64,000 nt of DNA from Gymnorhina tibicen. Lineage: Eukaryota > Chordata > Aves > Passeriformes > Artamidae. The notes under the pieces were generated by a model. It saw only the letters and a program-made list of their open reading frames with translations. It was not told where the DNA came from and did no database searches. Of the stretch, positions 9,441 through 22,700 are shown in pieces. The position numbers were made by a program, and so were the translations under genes. Where the stretch lies: contig VXAZ01004602.1 in NCBI GenBank assembly GCA_013399875.1, forward strand, positions 104,485-168,484. Direction: 5' to 3'. Position 1 is the stretch's first letter. Every line of letters starts with the position of its first letter.

Positions 9441-12400
9441 CTGAAAATAAAACGTGTCATATAATACATTCTTATTTTCAAGGTGGGTTATCAAAGATTG
9501 CTTGAAAATCAGAGTGGAAGAAATCCAAGACCTGCACAGTCCTTTTAACTAAGGAAGTTGTTATGTAACCCTTATGTACTAGAATTCCTTCACTAAGTTT
9601 CATAGTATAGGTAGAAATTCGGTTTTTTAACACTCCTCACAGAAAATGTACAGATTCAATAAAATGTTCATAACAATGCTGTGGTCTGGAGAATTCTTCT
9701 GTATGATAACGAGATGGGTGCACATGCATGATTCACACTGTTCAGATACATACAAGCTGTTTTTCTTGCAGAAAGGATCTCCACTGCTCTGAAATGCCTG
9801 AAGTAAGCTTCTGTACCTCACAACAACTTCTGCTATCACCCGGCCGTAGCAATACACTGGGGCTCAGGCAGAAAATGGCAGAAAGATGTCCCCCAAGGGA
9901 AACTTTATATCCGTAATGTAAATTTAGCAGTTCCTGACATTTTTAGCTTGCATACAATGATGGTACTGATCATCAACAATTCAGAACTAATCGTCCTCCC
10001 ATGTCTGTTTGGGGCTGAGATAAAAAAAAAAAGGAAGAATAAAAAAAGCATATATAAATAATGTAGAAGCAATTTTTCATTGTATAGTTCTTGGATACTG
10101 CCTGGTATGTTCAATCAGACCTATTTAGTTGTGATCAAAGTCATTCTTGTTTCATGCATAAATGAATGAAATAACCTAACTGTCTGACCTAGGAATTGCT
10201 CAAAGCATTTTAAGAAACAAGGATCATCAGTTTTATGTTTGACACAGTCCTCATGGCAGAGGTAGATGAGATTTCCTGCAAATAAGTACATATCCTAATA
10301 ACATGAAACACAACTTCAGAGTGATATTGTTTTCAAAACACAAAAATTAATCACATAAACCAAGTAATTTCTCTGTGTTGATACAGATATTGTTTTTCTT
10401 ACACTCAACAGACTGTCTTGTCAGCATCCCTTTCCACCCTGTATATTCCAAAATGCTCAAAAAAGTCATTTGGGCATCATGAATATGAAAAGGAGTCAGG
10501 AGAACTTGGCAGGACAGGGCAGTGTTGGTTGCCAGAACTGCCTGTAGTGCTGCTTTTATAAGGAAGGAGCTGGAGTTCTGTCAGTTCCATTGGTCTTGTA
10601 AGGTACCAGGACTGTGCCAACAGACTTCATATGATATCATCAAGAAATTTTGCTCACCCCAAGCAGTCAGTGCTTGCTTCCAATAAGTATATGATTTGTA
10701 CTGAAAATTGCCCAAAATCCTGCCCTCCCAATGACTGCAAACTTGTGTTTTGTTTGTTTTTAAGTTTGCTGTGCGCACTGAGGCTAACCACACACAATAG
10801 ACAACTGTCCTGACTTAACCTCTGCTATACCTGTATGGCAAGAACCTCATTTCACTTCAGGCATTCCTCCCAGGATTCAATGCACGGCTGCCAAATGTGC
10901 TTATTTTGATGTGTCTGTCTTTGGTTCAGCCATCATGGCATTTACTCCTTGCCATTCTCCACTTGTCTGTAAGTCTCAAGACTTAAAAGGGCCAGGTAAA
11001 AAATTCATAAGGGTCATCTCCCATTCAGCATGAAAAAAACCCAGAAAATCAATCCTGCCCTCTCTATCCTCAAACTTTGACCTTACAGAGCAGAAAGTTT
11101 GCCAGCCAAAGACCAATTTGCTGCTTGAACTGGGAATCACTCAAGTACTGAAACATGACTTGAAGGTCTATTTTCACCCTAATACATAGAAATTAGATAA
11201 TAGTCAAAAAAGGCTGGAAACTTTGTAGGTCTGTGTGATGTTCAGATGCACAGCCAAATGATTTCAGTCTTAGTATTCTTTGCAGGTTGGTAAAAAAACG
11301 AAAAGCGTATTTTGCCACAAACAGCTAGCATCAGAATGTGGAACGCCCACACTGTAAGCGAAATTTTAATCCATTCCTAGCATGGCAAGGCCAGACTGAG
11401 GTCTCCAGTCCCTTTTCCTCCCTTTTTTTAACTTGTAAACTTATGATCTGAGTTTCTTCTCTGAAGCAAAGGTGATTCTCATATTTTTTACACTGGTATC
11501 ACTGTACCATCAGTGATATCAGCAGAACGCGATCGGTGTAAAGCAGTCCTACAGCTGTGTTTGGAGTTCACCTCCAGTTTACATGGGCCAGGCCTCTCTC
11601 CCTGACATCAGCGTGCAGTCACTGGCGAGATTAAATGCCCATTCTCATCCACAAGTTTTAAGGTAAAATGGAGTTCAGCCAATGTTGCTGGAGCTTTCCC
11701 TGCACTCAGGATTATTATTCTGATCTGGATGTGGATAGACATGTGATTCTGTGAACTCTGCAGTGCAATGAACTGCACATTCAGGCACTCTGGGTCCTGC
11801 TTTGGCTTTTTTTATGGCAGTACTTTCCAAGGGAGTAGGACCCGTCTTTTCAAATAGGCCCTTATTGGTTTGAGTGGCTGTATTTTGCATCATGGATAAT
11901 CTAACAAACACTTTCCAGAGGTTCAAATTACTTACAACTAACATCCACTGATTTTTTACATTCACCTTTGATCTTGATCACAAAATAAATCTCAGTTTAA
12001 AATATAGCCATAATATTACAGTATATATATTGTGAGAGTAGCATTGCTAGCAATGTATTTCTTCCAGTCTGCTGTATAAAGGTCCACTTAGTTCCATTAT
12101 TTTCTGTTTGAACTCTAAAATTTATCTGATAGAGTACAAAAAACCAGAAGAAACAGCAGTCAACATGCCACTAACTGTATCAGCACCACAGAACAGATTT
12201 TAAATGTCAACTTTGAAATTAAAAGTGACATAAAGGTAGCTGCCAGTGAAAGAATTTCTGGGGAAAAAAATAGAATGTGAAACAAATGAAAAAAGTTGCA
12301 CAGAAGTCAGAGCTGGTATCATCTTAAAAATGAAAAGAAAGAGAGCAAAATGCAAGCCAGGCAAAACAAGATTATTATTTTGCAATTGTTTTCCTAGCTG

Positions 12401-12487
12401 ATAAGAATAAAATCTGCTTTCCTGTTAGGCTTTCAACAGTCTCCAGAATAAATCTTCCTATTTCCACTCTTATTTTTTTAACAAATG

Positions 12488-12490
<3 letters not shown>
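9441..12490. other. Intergenic, no gene recognised
   Basis: AT-rich unique sequence. The best frame (96 codons, minus strand, 11,675-11,965) has no recognisable motif. Nothing repetitive longer than short A/T runs was seen. Confidence 0.55.
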
Positions 12491-12528
<38 letters not shown>

Positions 12529-12554
12529 ATGTGTGTGTGTGTGTGTATGTGTGG
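12491..12554. repeat. Compound (CT)n(GT)n microsatellite
   Basis: About 30 bases of CT repeats pass directly into GTGTGTGTATGTGTGTGTGTGTATGTGT. The pyrimidine half can form triplex DNA and the GT half Z-DNA. It should be length-variable between individuals. Confidence 0.95.
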
Positions 12555-15500
12555 TAAATGAGATGTTCTGGTGATCCATCTCAGCTAAATGCTTTGTGTG
12601 CCACCAAGTGTTACCCAGATAGAACTCCTGATTGCAGCTCCCATTTATCATTTGGTAAGTTAGATGCAGCCACTGGATTTTATTTTCATTAAGGAGTGCT
12701 GGATGGAAAGTTGATGGCTATAGCAGGACTGGTTGGTGTTTCACTTTGTTCTGCAAATACTGGTTTATACGTTGTAATTTTTGCTTGCAATTAGCCTCCA
12801 AGAGCGAGGCTGGTGAAAGGAAAAGTGGCTCCTAATTTGAAGGCTGCATAATAAGGCTATCAGTTTATTCTTCCAAAAGGAACCACTCAGATACCATAAA
12901 ACTGCAGTGAGATAGCTGTGTTAGCAAAGATCATGACTAGTAAATAGAAAAGTTCTTTTTCTGCCATGAACACCACTTGTCAGCAGACTTGGTGGTAAGT
13001 GATGGCCGAAATGACAGCAAAAATGTGATTTTTTGTTTTAATGTTTCTGTTTTGGGCTAAGTGTAAATATAAAGCTAAACCTTTTTTATTCTTTCCACCA
13101 ACCACAGGGCAACAAACCAGCCCTTCCTTGTACCTAGCAGTGCAGCGTGTTGGGGTTTGGGATCAAAGGAGCAGGTCTACAGGCTGGGCATCAGGAGAGC
13201 ACCTCAGGTCTTGCCCTGCCACTTCCAGCCTTACACTTCACACTTGCCTCAGGAAACAACTTTGCTCTTGCCAGAGGCAAATTCTCCCTGGCAGGAAGAT
13301 GGCTCCCTTAGACAGAGCATGTGTGAAGTTCACTTTTCTTTCACTTCTCTACCCAAGCGATTCATGTGGTGCAGTAGGCTACAGAATGGTATTCGCTCTT
13401 TGTTACAGAGAGACCCTTCTCCTCCACCACTTCTCCAACCATTTTGTTCAAGGCTATTTCTTTCTTTCCCCAGCACAAGCTTCACTGCTTAGTTCACTCT
13501 GGTCTGGATAAGAGGTTTACCAGGAATTTTAATACAAAATGATTTTCAGAAGAAGAGCCATGTGCTGCATGCCAAGAGAACAATTAAGGAATCACTGTTA
13601 GACTGTAGCCGAGTTTGATGCCATGAACACAGAGTGCATTTGCTTTTGCATGTCTGCAGAACATCATTAATCACGGTGTTTCTGGCTCCCACAGCCCTGT
13701 TCTTGTCCTGTTCCTCCTCTGCCTCTTCTGAGCAATCTGTTTACTAATGAGAGCTTCAGTGCGAGAGGTTTAAAGGCTGAGAGGCTGAGATCAGGACCCT
13801 GACAAGCCACAGGCTTTTATCATCTTCTCTGGGCATTCTTTCTCGACAGTGTCTGTCTCTCCTCTCCTCTGTCAACAACTGACTTGAGTTATAACTTGGG
13901 CACTTCTCTTCCAACTGAAGTTAGGAATGGTCCTCTAGGGTTTTCCTCTGACATCAGTTCTAAAAAAAGAACCAACCCTCCTGTTTCTTTGGTTGTGGTA
14001 GCTCTTAGCCAGTTGGAATTTTTTAGAAAAAAACCTAAATTGCCAAAAAGACACCCTTAAAAACTTTAAACCAAAACTAAGAAAGCAGGGAATAAAAAGG
14101 AAAAAAAAAACAGGATGCAGAAATATTTTTCTCTTTGCATTCAGTAGCAAAAATGAAAAAAAATAAGAAGGGGAAAAAAGCTGTCCCCAAAAGGCAATTT
14201 TAAGAAATATTTTCTCTTAGATATTAAAAAATAGTTATCTATATAAATGTGTGATACAAAAATAGCTGTATCTGGTGTGAGACAATTTTAGGAACAGCTA
14301 TAATCTTGTCACAAATAGAAAATATATTTTCTTTGTTAGAAGACTATATGCAAATACTATTCCATTAACAAAATATTTCTTGTGTGATGTCATTGTGTTT
14401 GATGGATTTTCTCCTTGAATTTTTCTAGTTCCCTTCTAAATCCAATTTTACTTTGATGCCCACAATTATCCTGTAACAATGAATTCCAGAGTTTAATTTT
14501 ACTCTGTTAACACTTACTTCCTTTTTGAGTTACTGATAACTTTAGTTAATCCCTCCTATTTTTTGTATTACAATGAACCATAAGTAAAGACTTCCTTCTC
14601 ATTCTGTCTCTTTCTCCTGCAGCTCACTGAATTCTGCTGTCACCACTCTGTCATCACTTTTCAAGGCTGGCAAATCCAGGCCTACATGCATCTGGTACAG
14701 CAGTTTTTGTCATAAAAACTGAAACGATACTAAACCTCTGTAGCATAAATAACTCACATTGCACAAACCACCTGGAAGACTAATTTCCACTCATTTACAC
14801 TTGAGACGCTAAGTAATTTTAAATAAGTCACTCCCTTAACAACTGCAGTTATTTAACCCCTCAGAATATGACCTCTTATGTTAAAAAACTTACCGATGCC
14901 AACATTACCGAGGCCTGTAGTTCACTTCTGAATAATAGCATCATTTTAGATGCTCACACTTGCTCCTCTATTGCTACTGGAAGTACTCAAGATGGGTGTG
15001 ATGTACACTACAAGATATATCTGTCAGCTTGAAACGTGAAGGGTTAGTTGTACACTGCTGCTATTCCAGACTTGTCAATTTGTGAGATATATCCTGTCCT
15101 TGACCCTAAGACTTTACACACCTGAATGGATCAAAGTGTGACACAAAGACCTTTTGCAGGAGTACCTTCTTATTCTTGGTAAACAAATTCTGCATGAGCT
15201 CTCAGCCGAAAATCTCTAATTGGGTAATGATGTTGAGTAATTGTTCATGTAAATAGCCTTAGCTGCTTTTTTGTCTGGAAAATCAGCAAGGAGAAATGTC
15301 AAGGGGAAAAAACCACAAAATTTTAACATACTTCAAAAATTGTAGCTGTTTTAAATTACTGTATTTTGACTGTGAGAGTTAATCCTCTTTCAATCACAAG
15401 ATATTTCTCCTTGTGATGATGGTGTAGTCAAAATACTCTATAATTTGCTTATGTGCAATCTTCATTCACTTCAGTGAGACTACATGGAAGTGAAAAAGAA

Positions 15501-15995
15501 CCACCTTTCATGGAGGAACATTTCTATTGTATGCTCTAGTTTCAGGGAATACATCCCATATTTATCAAAGGCAGACGTGCACAGGGTAGTTACAGAATGT
15601 ATTTTGCTGAACCAGATTACTCACATATGAATTTGGTTTTACATGCATAGAAGACTGAGTGCCAGATCCTGCTAAGGTTGCTTATGTGAATTGTCTTATT
15701 TATTTCATGCCTTACTGTACAAGGAAAGCTGGATTTAGCCCACTGTGGCTTTACTACACAAAGGAATACTTATTTCTCCACTTCCTACTTGTTTCATTTC
15801 AGTGTAGGAAACCACAACCAAAAAGGAATTAATTTCCATGAGTGTGAAAGAGCAGAGAGCTTTTAGAGCTATGTCTTGCAGGCAGTGTTTCTTTGATGAT
15901 AGGAAGAAAAGAAAATTCTGGACTACCTGATTCTCCCAGCACATTTAGCAGTGCTTTCAGGTCGGGTCTCCCCAGGTGGTAACTATGCTTCCCTG
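12555..15995. other. Intergenic, no gene recognised
   Basis: The longest frames (156 and 111 codons, overlapping, plus strand, 13,041-13,511) are in a locally GC-richer patch but have no recognisable domain. A short hairpin (CAGTTTTT...AAAAACTG) lies at 14,701-14,721. No repeat family was recognised. Confidence 0.5.
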
Positions 15996-16090
15996 TGTCA
16001 TGACCCACCCTTGAGGCGGGGTGACTGAGCTTCTCGTTAATCCGTTTGGACTGATTAGAGTGAAACTACACTGAATGACCAGAGTTTGTT

Positions 16091-16124
16091 TATACACACA
16101 CACACACATATATATATATATATG
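16091..16124. repeat. (CA)n(TA)n microsatellite
   Basis: TATACACACACACACACA is followed by about eight TA units. It lies inside the LTR-like block and near its poly(A)-type signal. Confidence 0.95.
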
Positions 16125-16195
16125 GAAGATTTATTTTAGAAGACTTTGGTTACAATGGAAAGGAGGTATGTAGCACTTTTGGGTATTATCTACAG

Positions 16196-16262
16196 AAATA
16201 TATTTTTATATATAAAAATATAAATATATTTAAAAATATAAATATATTTTTAAAGTATTAAG
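16196..16262. repeat. AT-rich self-complementary low-complexity stretch
   Basis: Repeating ATATATTTTTATATATAAAAATATAAAT-type words can pair with each other, so this should be able to form hairpins or cruciforms. A purine-rich GAAAG/GAGAAAG stretch follows to about 16,320. Confidence 0.8.
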
Positions 16263-16790
16263 AAAATATATAAGGAAAAGAAAGAGAAAGAAAGGATAAG
16301 AGTAGATAGTGGAGAGGAAAGCTATCACCATGCATGTATCCAGTGACAAGACTTGATTACTGCAATTTCAATGTCTAGTGGTTGAATTGAGGTCGCAGAC
16401 TTCATCCGCTGGGGACAGAGGAAAGCCCATGAAACACAAAGGTCAGTGGGTTAATAAATGCTCAGGTTCATGTGGGAATACACAGGTACCTCCCCTAAGA
16501 GGGAGAGTTTAACACCGTCTTATGCAACACTGTGGATCATGCACAGTCCTCTCTGGTGGAAGGGCCCAGAAATGAGTATGGGGGCACTTTGGGGGTCTTT
16601 GATGATTAATGACACATTTTTGACATAACAGCTGCCTGTCATGCCAGCGCGGTGTAGCCAGTCATGCCCCATCAGAAGGGCTGAACACCTTCAGACCTAC
16701 GTGTGAATGTCCCTATAGCTCCCCCGAGAGGAAGTTTTACGCCTGAGCCACGTCAGGACGGAGGACACTGGCATGATAAAAAGCATTGTC

Positions 16791-19700
16791 CCACTTCGAA
16801 GGTTCTGCCTTTTCCTTTCTCTGGCTCAAAAACAAACTTGTTGGTAAACAAAAGTTAGTTTGTTGTCATCCTCTGGTGGAGGGTGCACATCTCCTCCGCA
16901 CCTGGGTTTTTCTGATGCAGATCAGAGGTTTTGCCACCACACACCCAAAAACTCCTCCTCCCCTTCGGTTTGGAGATGCAAACCTGCCTCAGGAAAGCAC
17001 CCTCTGCTTTAGCAAATGGTTGATTGTTTGGGTCATTAACCTTTAACATTTCAGTCTCTCACACCTTGTTTTTCCTGTGCAAACCAGAATTGTCCAGTGG
17101 GTTAGAGCTGGGATGAGGCAGTGACACAGCTCCACTCTGTCAGTCAGGGTTCTGTCACATGCTGCTTACAACAGCTGCAGTTCTGCACGGTGGTACTATG
17201 GGCTGTTAGCTATTACACTGAGCTAGGTAAATAGGATGAATCATTGTGTTCCCAAAAAATGCTCTGGCACAAGATGTCTCGTCACAAAATGTTAAATGGA
17301 CACTCAGACAGTTTTGAAGCTGTCTGCAAGGTTCACTGGCTCCAACTGATTTCAAAACATCACATCGATTAGCATTTACAAAGCAATTTGCAGAAGGCAT
17401 TACTCAAAATAAACAGGGATGTGTCAAAGTCACTGATACATGTAATGTTTTTATATAGTATACATTTAAAAATAAACATACTTTCGGCTTATCTGTCTTC
17501 CAATAGCTCCAAAGTATTATAATTATTTTTGGATGGTTGGCCTTTAAACCAGGACAGGATATTTTAAACAACTGTTCTCTTTAAAAGAATCACATTATTT
17601 TCATGCCTTGGCATGATTTCTCACATAGCGACAGAGCCAGGTATTTCCAGTGTAAAGGTCCAACCGATGATCTGACAGAATATTATCGTGTCTTATTGGA
17701 GTCACACATGGCTTGCTGTTATAGCTCTGTATCAACAGGAATCCAAATCCTGCAAGTGATAGAAATACGTTTATTCTTTACAAGATAGAAAGAAGATTTC
17801 AGATGAAGTTATTTGCACCAAAAGCCAGACTCGGCTTGTTTTGATTTCTAAACTGTTTTGTTCACATTTTTCCATGGATTTTTTTTGTGTTATACATTGT
17901 AATCAAAATATTTTTTTGCTGTGAATTTCTAACAGAAATAATGATAGATAACTGCTCTTGTATTATTATAATTTATTTATATGAGTTTTGAATTTGTCCT
18001 ATTTGTTCCATCCGTATGGAATGCTAGTACCTGGTGACCCTTCTGAAATGACAGAACTCCAAAATCCTTTTGGCAATGAAAATGCACAATTAAAGGCACT
18101 CCTGCCATTGCATATACTTGTAGCTTTCTGAAATTTAGCTTGATTTAATCCTGGTATTCATTCATCTAGAAAAGCCTGGATGTAACAACTGTAGCCTACA
18201 TGCATATTCTTTGGATTTTAATGACAAAGTTAATAGGACTTTTCATGCTTCATCCATTCCTCTGAGTGTGGACAAATTCAGTCATGCACAGTTATATTTT
18301 TGCATAACTTTAATATAATGAAGCTCTCTCATTCCAAGTGCATCTTGGAGTGAAATCCTTTCTCCTCTCGAGCACATAATAAAACTTCCACTGATTCCTG
18401 TAAGTTTCATAGACTTCACCTGTGTTTATTTTATTAGGCTTGAACTGTGCAATTCAGATCTGGTTCTGGATCTCAAACACTGCAAAATTTGAGAAAATCT
18501 AAATCCCAGATTTAACAATTGCCCATCTTGCATGAACCTGCACTCACTTAAAAAAAGACATTTTGGGACTGAATACAAACAATACTAATTTTTCATTAGT
18601 GTTTGTTTGGGCAGGGTGTTTTTATTTTATAGGGACTATCCAGCTAACTGCTCTGTGGTTTAAAGTGTTTTAACACATCACCCAAACTCTAACATCCTGA
18701 TACAAAAGATACTGTACCAGTTCCCTGACAGTTGCCCCACCATCCTATTAACTTCTCTACACATAATGAGGTATACATCATAGTATGACTCATACAAGTT
18801 CCCTAACTATTAAACACTGCTACAGTGGTTGACATGAGTTTTGTCCAGAATTGAACATTTAGTCCTGACCTGGTTCAAATAATGGAAAAATAATTTTGTG
18901 AAATGTATTCTCATTCTGAAGTTTCTTTGATTCTGAAGGCTTAAAAGTAGGGATTCTTTTTTCCACCCACATGTTTGTGACCTTTCAGAAGAGACTATTC
19001 AAATAGTTATTTTTTCCTGTTCCCACTTTTTTCCTTTGAGTGTAAAAAATGAACAAAGTTCAAGGTTTATTTTGGGTTGCTTTTTTTTTCCCCGACTACT
19101 TTTCTTCTTTGCTATTCTACAACTATTCAAAATTGCTCCAATTCTGAAGCAGTTATCAGATCTGCACTCACATATTTTTTCAAAGGTATGGAACTGCTGA
19201 AAAGTTCCTGGCATAAAGAAGACTATCTAAAAATAAAGGAATAGAGGGAAGATGGTAGATAACAATTTCTTATATGAGCAAAAAGAGGGAAAAAATGAGG
19301 GGAAAAGAAGAGAAATTCAAATCAAGTTTAGTTCTCTGCAAATTAAGAGAAAATGCAAAAAAAATGAAGTAAATTTTTGATTAAAAAAAGATTTTGTAAT
19401 AGAAAGTTTGATAGTCTTGTTCTTGGTTCTGCTGGTGATGACTCAGTCTCACTAGAGAGAGCTACAAGAACCCAAACCAAAGCTGTACAGCAGCTAACTA
19501 TCTTAGCTAATTTACATAAACTAAAACAAATTATAAGAGTTTAAACTGTGGGATAAGGTATTTTCCAATATAACAAGGCAAAATTTGACACCTACTGAAC
19601 GGTAAAACGTCCAGAAATGATTGTCCTGTTAGGAATCAGAAGACTTCTAACCACACCATCTATCCGGGATTCCTTGTTGTTTGGAAGAGAGCCAGGTGCT

Positions 19701-22700
19701 CCTCTAGGCGCACATTATTCATCTTTGATCCCCTCTTGGGAATACAGAGGATCTGTTTCGATATTTAGTGATTGTGCTGGGAATCAGGAAAACTAACATC
19801 ACTTTTGGGTACAAGTTGACCTCTCTTGTCAACTCTGTCACTCATTGTAAGACAAGTTCAATAGCACTTACCTATGGTTACACCCATTACTGTGCTAAAA
19901 CAAATCTGTAAAGTTCAAAACTACATTCTTAATTTTTTGCCTGCCTAATGTATACGTCATTAATAATAAAAATTTTCAAGGCATTATTGTTCAAATAGTT
20001 TATGCATTCTTACCAGATTGCATTAGAAGGATTAGGCAATGTAATAGTTACATTAGTCATTCCTCACACTTCCATGTAGAACCTCTTTCCAGGTGTGCCT
20101 TACTGTAACTTTTGCCAGATACACCTGGAATGTAATGAGGAATTGCAGCTTCTCACTCCTGCTTCAGAACATTATCTTGGAGATGAGGTGGAGATTGTTT
20201 ATCATGTAGACAATGGTAGAGATGAATGATTTATGACAGTCACTCAGCAGCAGTGAAGTTAGTACAGAGTAATGTGCCAGTTGTCGTACCCACTGAGCAA
20301 ACCTATTAACTGCGTAGGATAATTGCATAATACTCCAGTCACTGAATTACTTCACATTACAATCATAACAGAAGCTATCCCAGATGTCTGTGTTTTAAAA
20401 ATTATGCTCAAATATCAGATTTAAAAAGGTTTATATTTTTACGCAAGAATAAGAGGAAGGAACAGATTAATGTAGTGACTTAAAGTATTAATTTAGCAGG
20501 ATACTCAGGCGTGTGCACAGCATAAGTATAAGTAGCCCTCTTAGAATCTTTGGAACTTAAGGATTATTGCAGAATTGCTCTTACTCTGGAAAAACATGGA
20601 TGCATCTTGCAGCAATGTCACCAGGACTCGGAAAGGAGGAGGGATGGAACAAATAATATCGAAGTATAAGCCTGCTGTACCAGTACTCATTACTTGGGAG
20701 GAAGGATTATCAATTAATAAGTAATCAGTACTGCTTAGTAAACAGCAAGTAAGCTGTTTGCAAGCACATACAAATGCAAATAAGATGATTTATTGTCTCA
20801 GATGCCCTCCAGAATGTAATATGAGGTGTTAATTTGTTTTACAGTAATGATAGCCTTGCAATACATACATGAATGCTATGTGACAGAATATTGATGTGTC
20901 ATGCTGTTTCAGAGCCCATAAAAGAAAGAACAGAAATAGAAATTAGTAGGATTGTTGATGAAGTTCCTCTATGCCCATCCTTCAAAATTAGGCTCCTCTG
21001 AATTTTCTTTAAATCAGAAAGTAGACTTTTCCCCAAGTGTTGAAACAAGACTGTCCAGAGATCATCTTGCTTCCCAAAAATTAGCTGCAAAATTCTCTCT
21101 TAATTATAGTCTGAACAAGAGCAAGTCCAAAAATGGCTGTTCCTGAGGTATCTAACCAAAGAGTTCAGCTATTTTTTCAGAGATGGGCTTGTGACACAGC
21201 TTTCAGATTCTTTTCAGCTGCCCCCAGAAGATGGCACTGCATGTGAAACTGCTGTTACAAAGCCGCAATACCAGCAAAAAAGGGTATTAAGAGGGCTTTC
21301 ACACAAACAAGGATAGGAGCAAAAGGTAAAATCAGATATCAGTCCTGGAGAAATAAAACTCACAATAATATCTGGATTCTACATCTGCCCAGCACATGTA
21401 ATTTCTGGCAATGAGTAACTCCAGTTGGAGAAGTAAATAAAGAAGGATGACAAAAGAATCAAGCTCAACACCACGGCTGTAAAGATCGGACAGGGCCAAG
21501 TTAAGAATAAAATAACATTGATGGTCAAAGACTGTTACAGCTTTTCTGACTCTTTCTGTTTTTTAGAAAAAGACTCGGTCCTGCACATGCTGCAGACAGG
21601 AAAATGGTGACATACCAATAGCAAAATCATATTTTGGTCTACCAGAGCAAACATAGCACAGACATAGATATGTCAGGTAGTAACCTCTTTCACTGTGCTC
21701 ATCAAGTTGACATTTTAGGTTGTTCTTTTCATTCTGCAAAAGAAAAACCTGCTCTATAGACCAAAAGGTGTATGGAAGCCAGACAGTGCAAAAAAAAGTT
21801 TGTATGTAGCATGGAAATGCAGTTCTTTGTCCTGGGTGGATCATAAACATTCAGTTTAAAATTAAATGGAGTAGAGAAATGCTGTCCTCTTTATGATTTA
21901 TCTTTTTATGAAGTTCTTCTAAGGATCAACTCAAAGATATTCTCCAATATTATTTTGAGGCCCAGAAGGAGCACCATAGGGTACTACAGAACATTGCCAT
22001 CATATTCTTCTAAAGACAGAGGGTAATTTTGGCCATTCAGTACAAAGTCTAGTGTTGGGTGAAGGAAGAATTGCTTCATACCAGTGAAACAGTGTCTGTT
22101 ATTGGCCCCAATCCTAACTGAGAGTGTAAAAAGAGTGCTCCAGTGTTTTCCAGGAAACTTCCCAAGTGTCCCAAGTGAAGTCAAGTGACTAGAGTGAGGA
22201 TGTCTTTTTCTTCTTTATGGGAATAAACTGCAGAAAGTAGCTTCAGCATGCACTTTCTGCTCTATGTCACAAGACAAATGGCTTTATAATTCCAGGGGAA
22301 CACAACTACCTTGGAAACTGGCAGTCATACCAAGAGAGAGAACACCTGAAGCATCTACATCTCAACTGATAGAAAGTTTTATGTGTTTAGGACAGACATC
22401 TTAAAGGTCTGGGGGCTTCATGTGGGAGAAAGCAGTAATATTAAATTTTCCAAGTGATCTGTCCTGCTACCAAGTTGGCTGCCATATCTCATATATGGGT
22501 CTTCCTGAGCTTCTATGGCTTCATGTAACCATGAATCATTATGGCTAGTTCTGACCCCAGTAGGAGATGATGCAATGTCTGGCTCTTTCGCAAATTATCA
22601 CCATTATTTTTGCCTCTCCACAAGACATGTTCTCATATGATAGTTAAAGGAGTCCAGCAGGTCAAAAGTCTGTACAATCACCTTCTCTAAGCAGCAGCGC

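Larger units (their letters stand above)
15996..16790 (-). mobile_element. Unidentified LTR-like insertion, minus strand, boundaries uncertain
   Basis: This block is richer in GC and CpG than its flanks (for example CGTTAATCCG, GGTCGCAG, CATCCGC, GCGCGGTG, CCCCCGAG). That suggests inserted DNA that has not yet lost its CpGs. Read on the minus strand it has a poly(A)-type signal AATAAA (16,135-16,130) and about 135 bases later a TCATGACA terminus ending in CA (15,996). This is the arrangement of an R-U5 region. The U3 end and a target-site duplication could not be fixed. A CA/TA microsatellite and an AT-palindromic stretch lie inside. A solo ERVL-type LTR is the best guess; another bird-specific repeat is possible. 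Confidence 0.35.

Noticed and set aside
13041..13511. 156-codon plus-strand frame
   Set aside because: No recognisable domain, and an overlapping second frame of similar length shows the patch is simply poor in stops.
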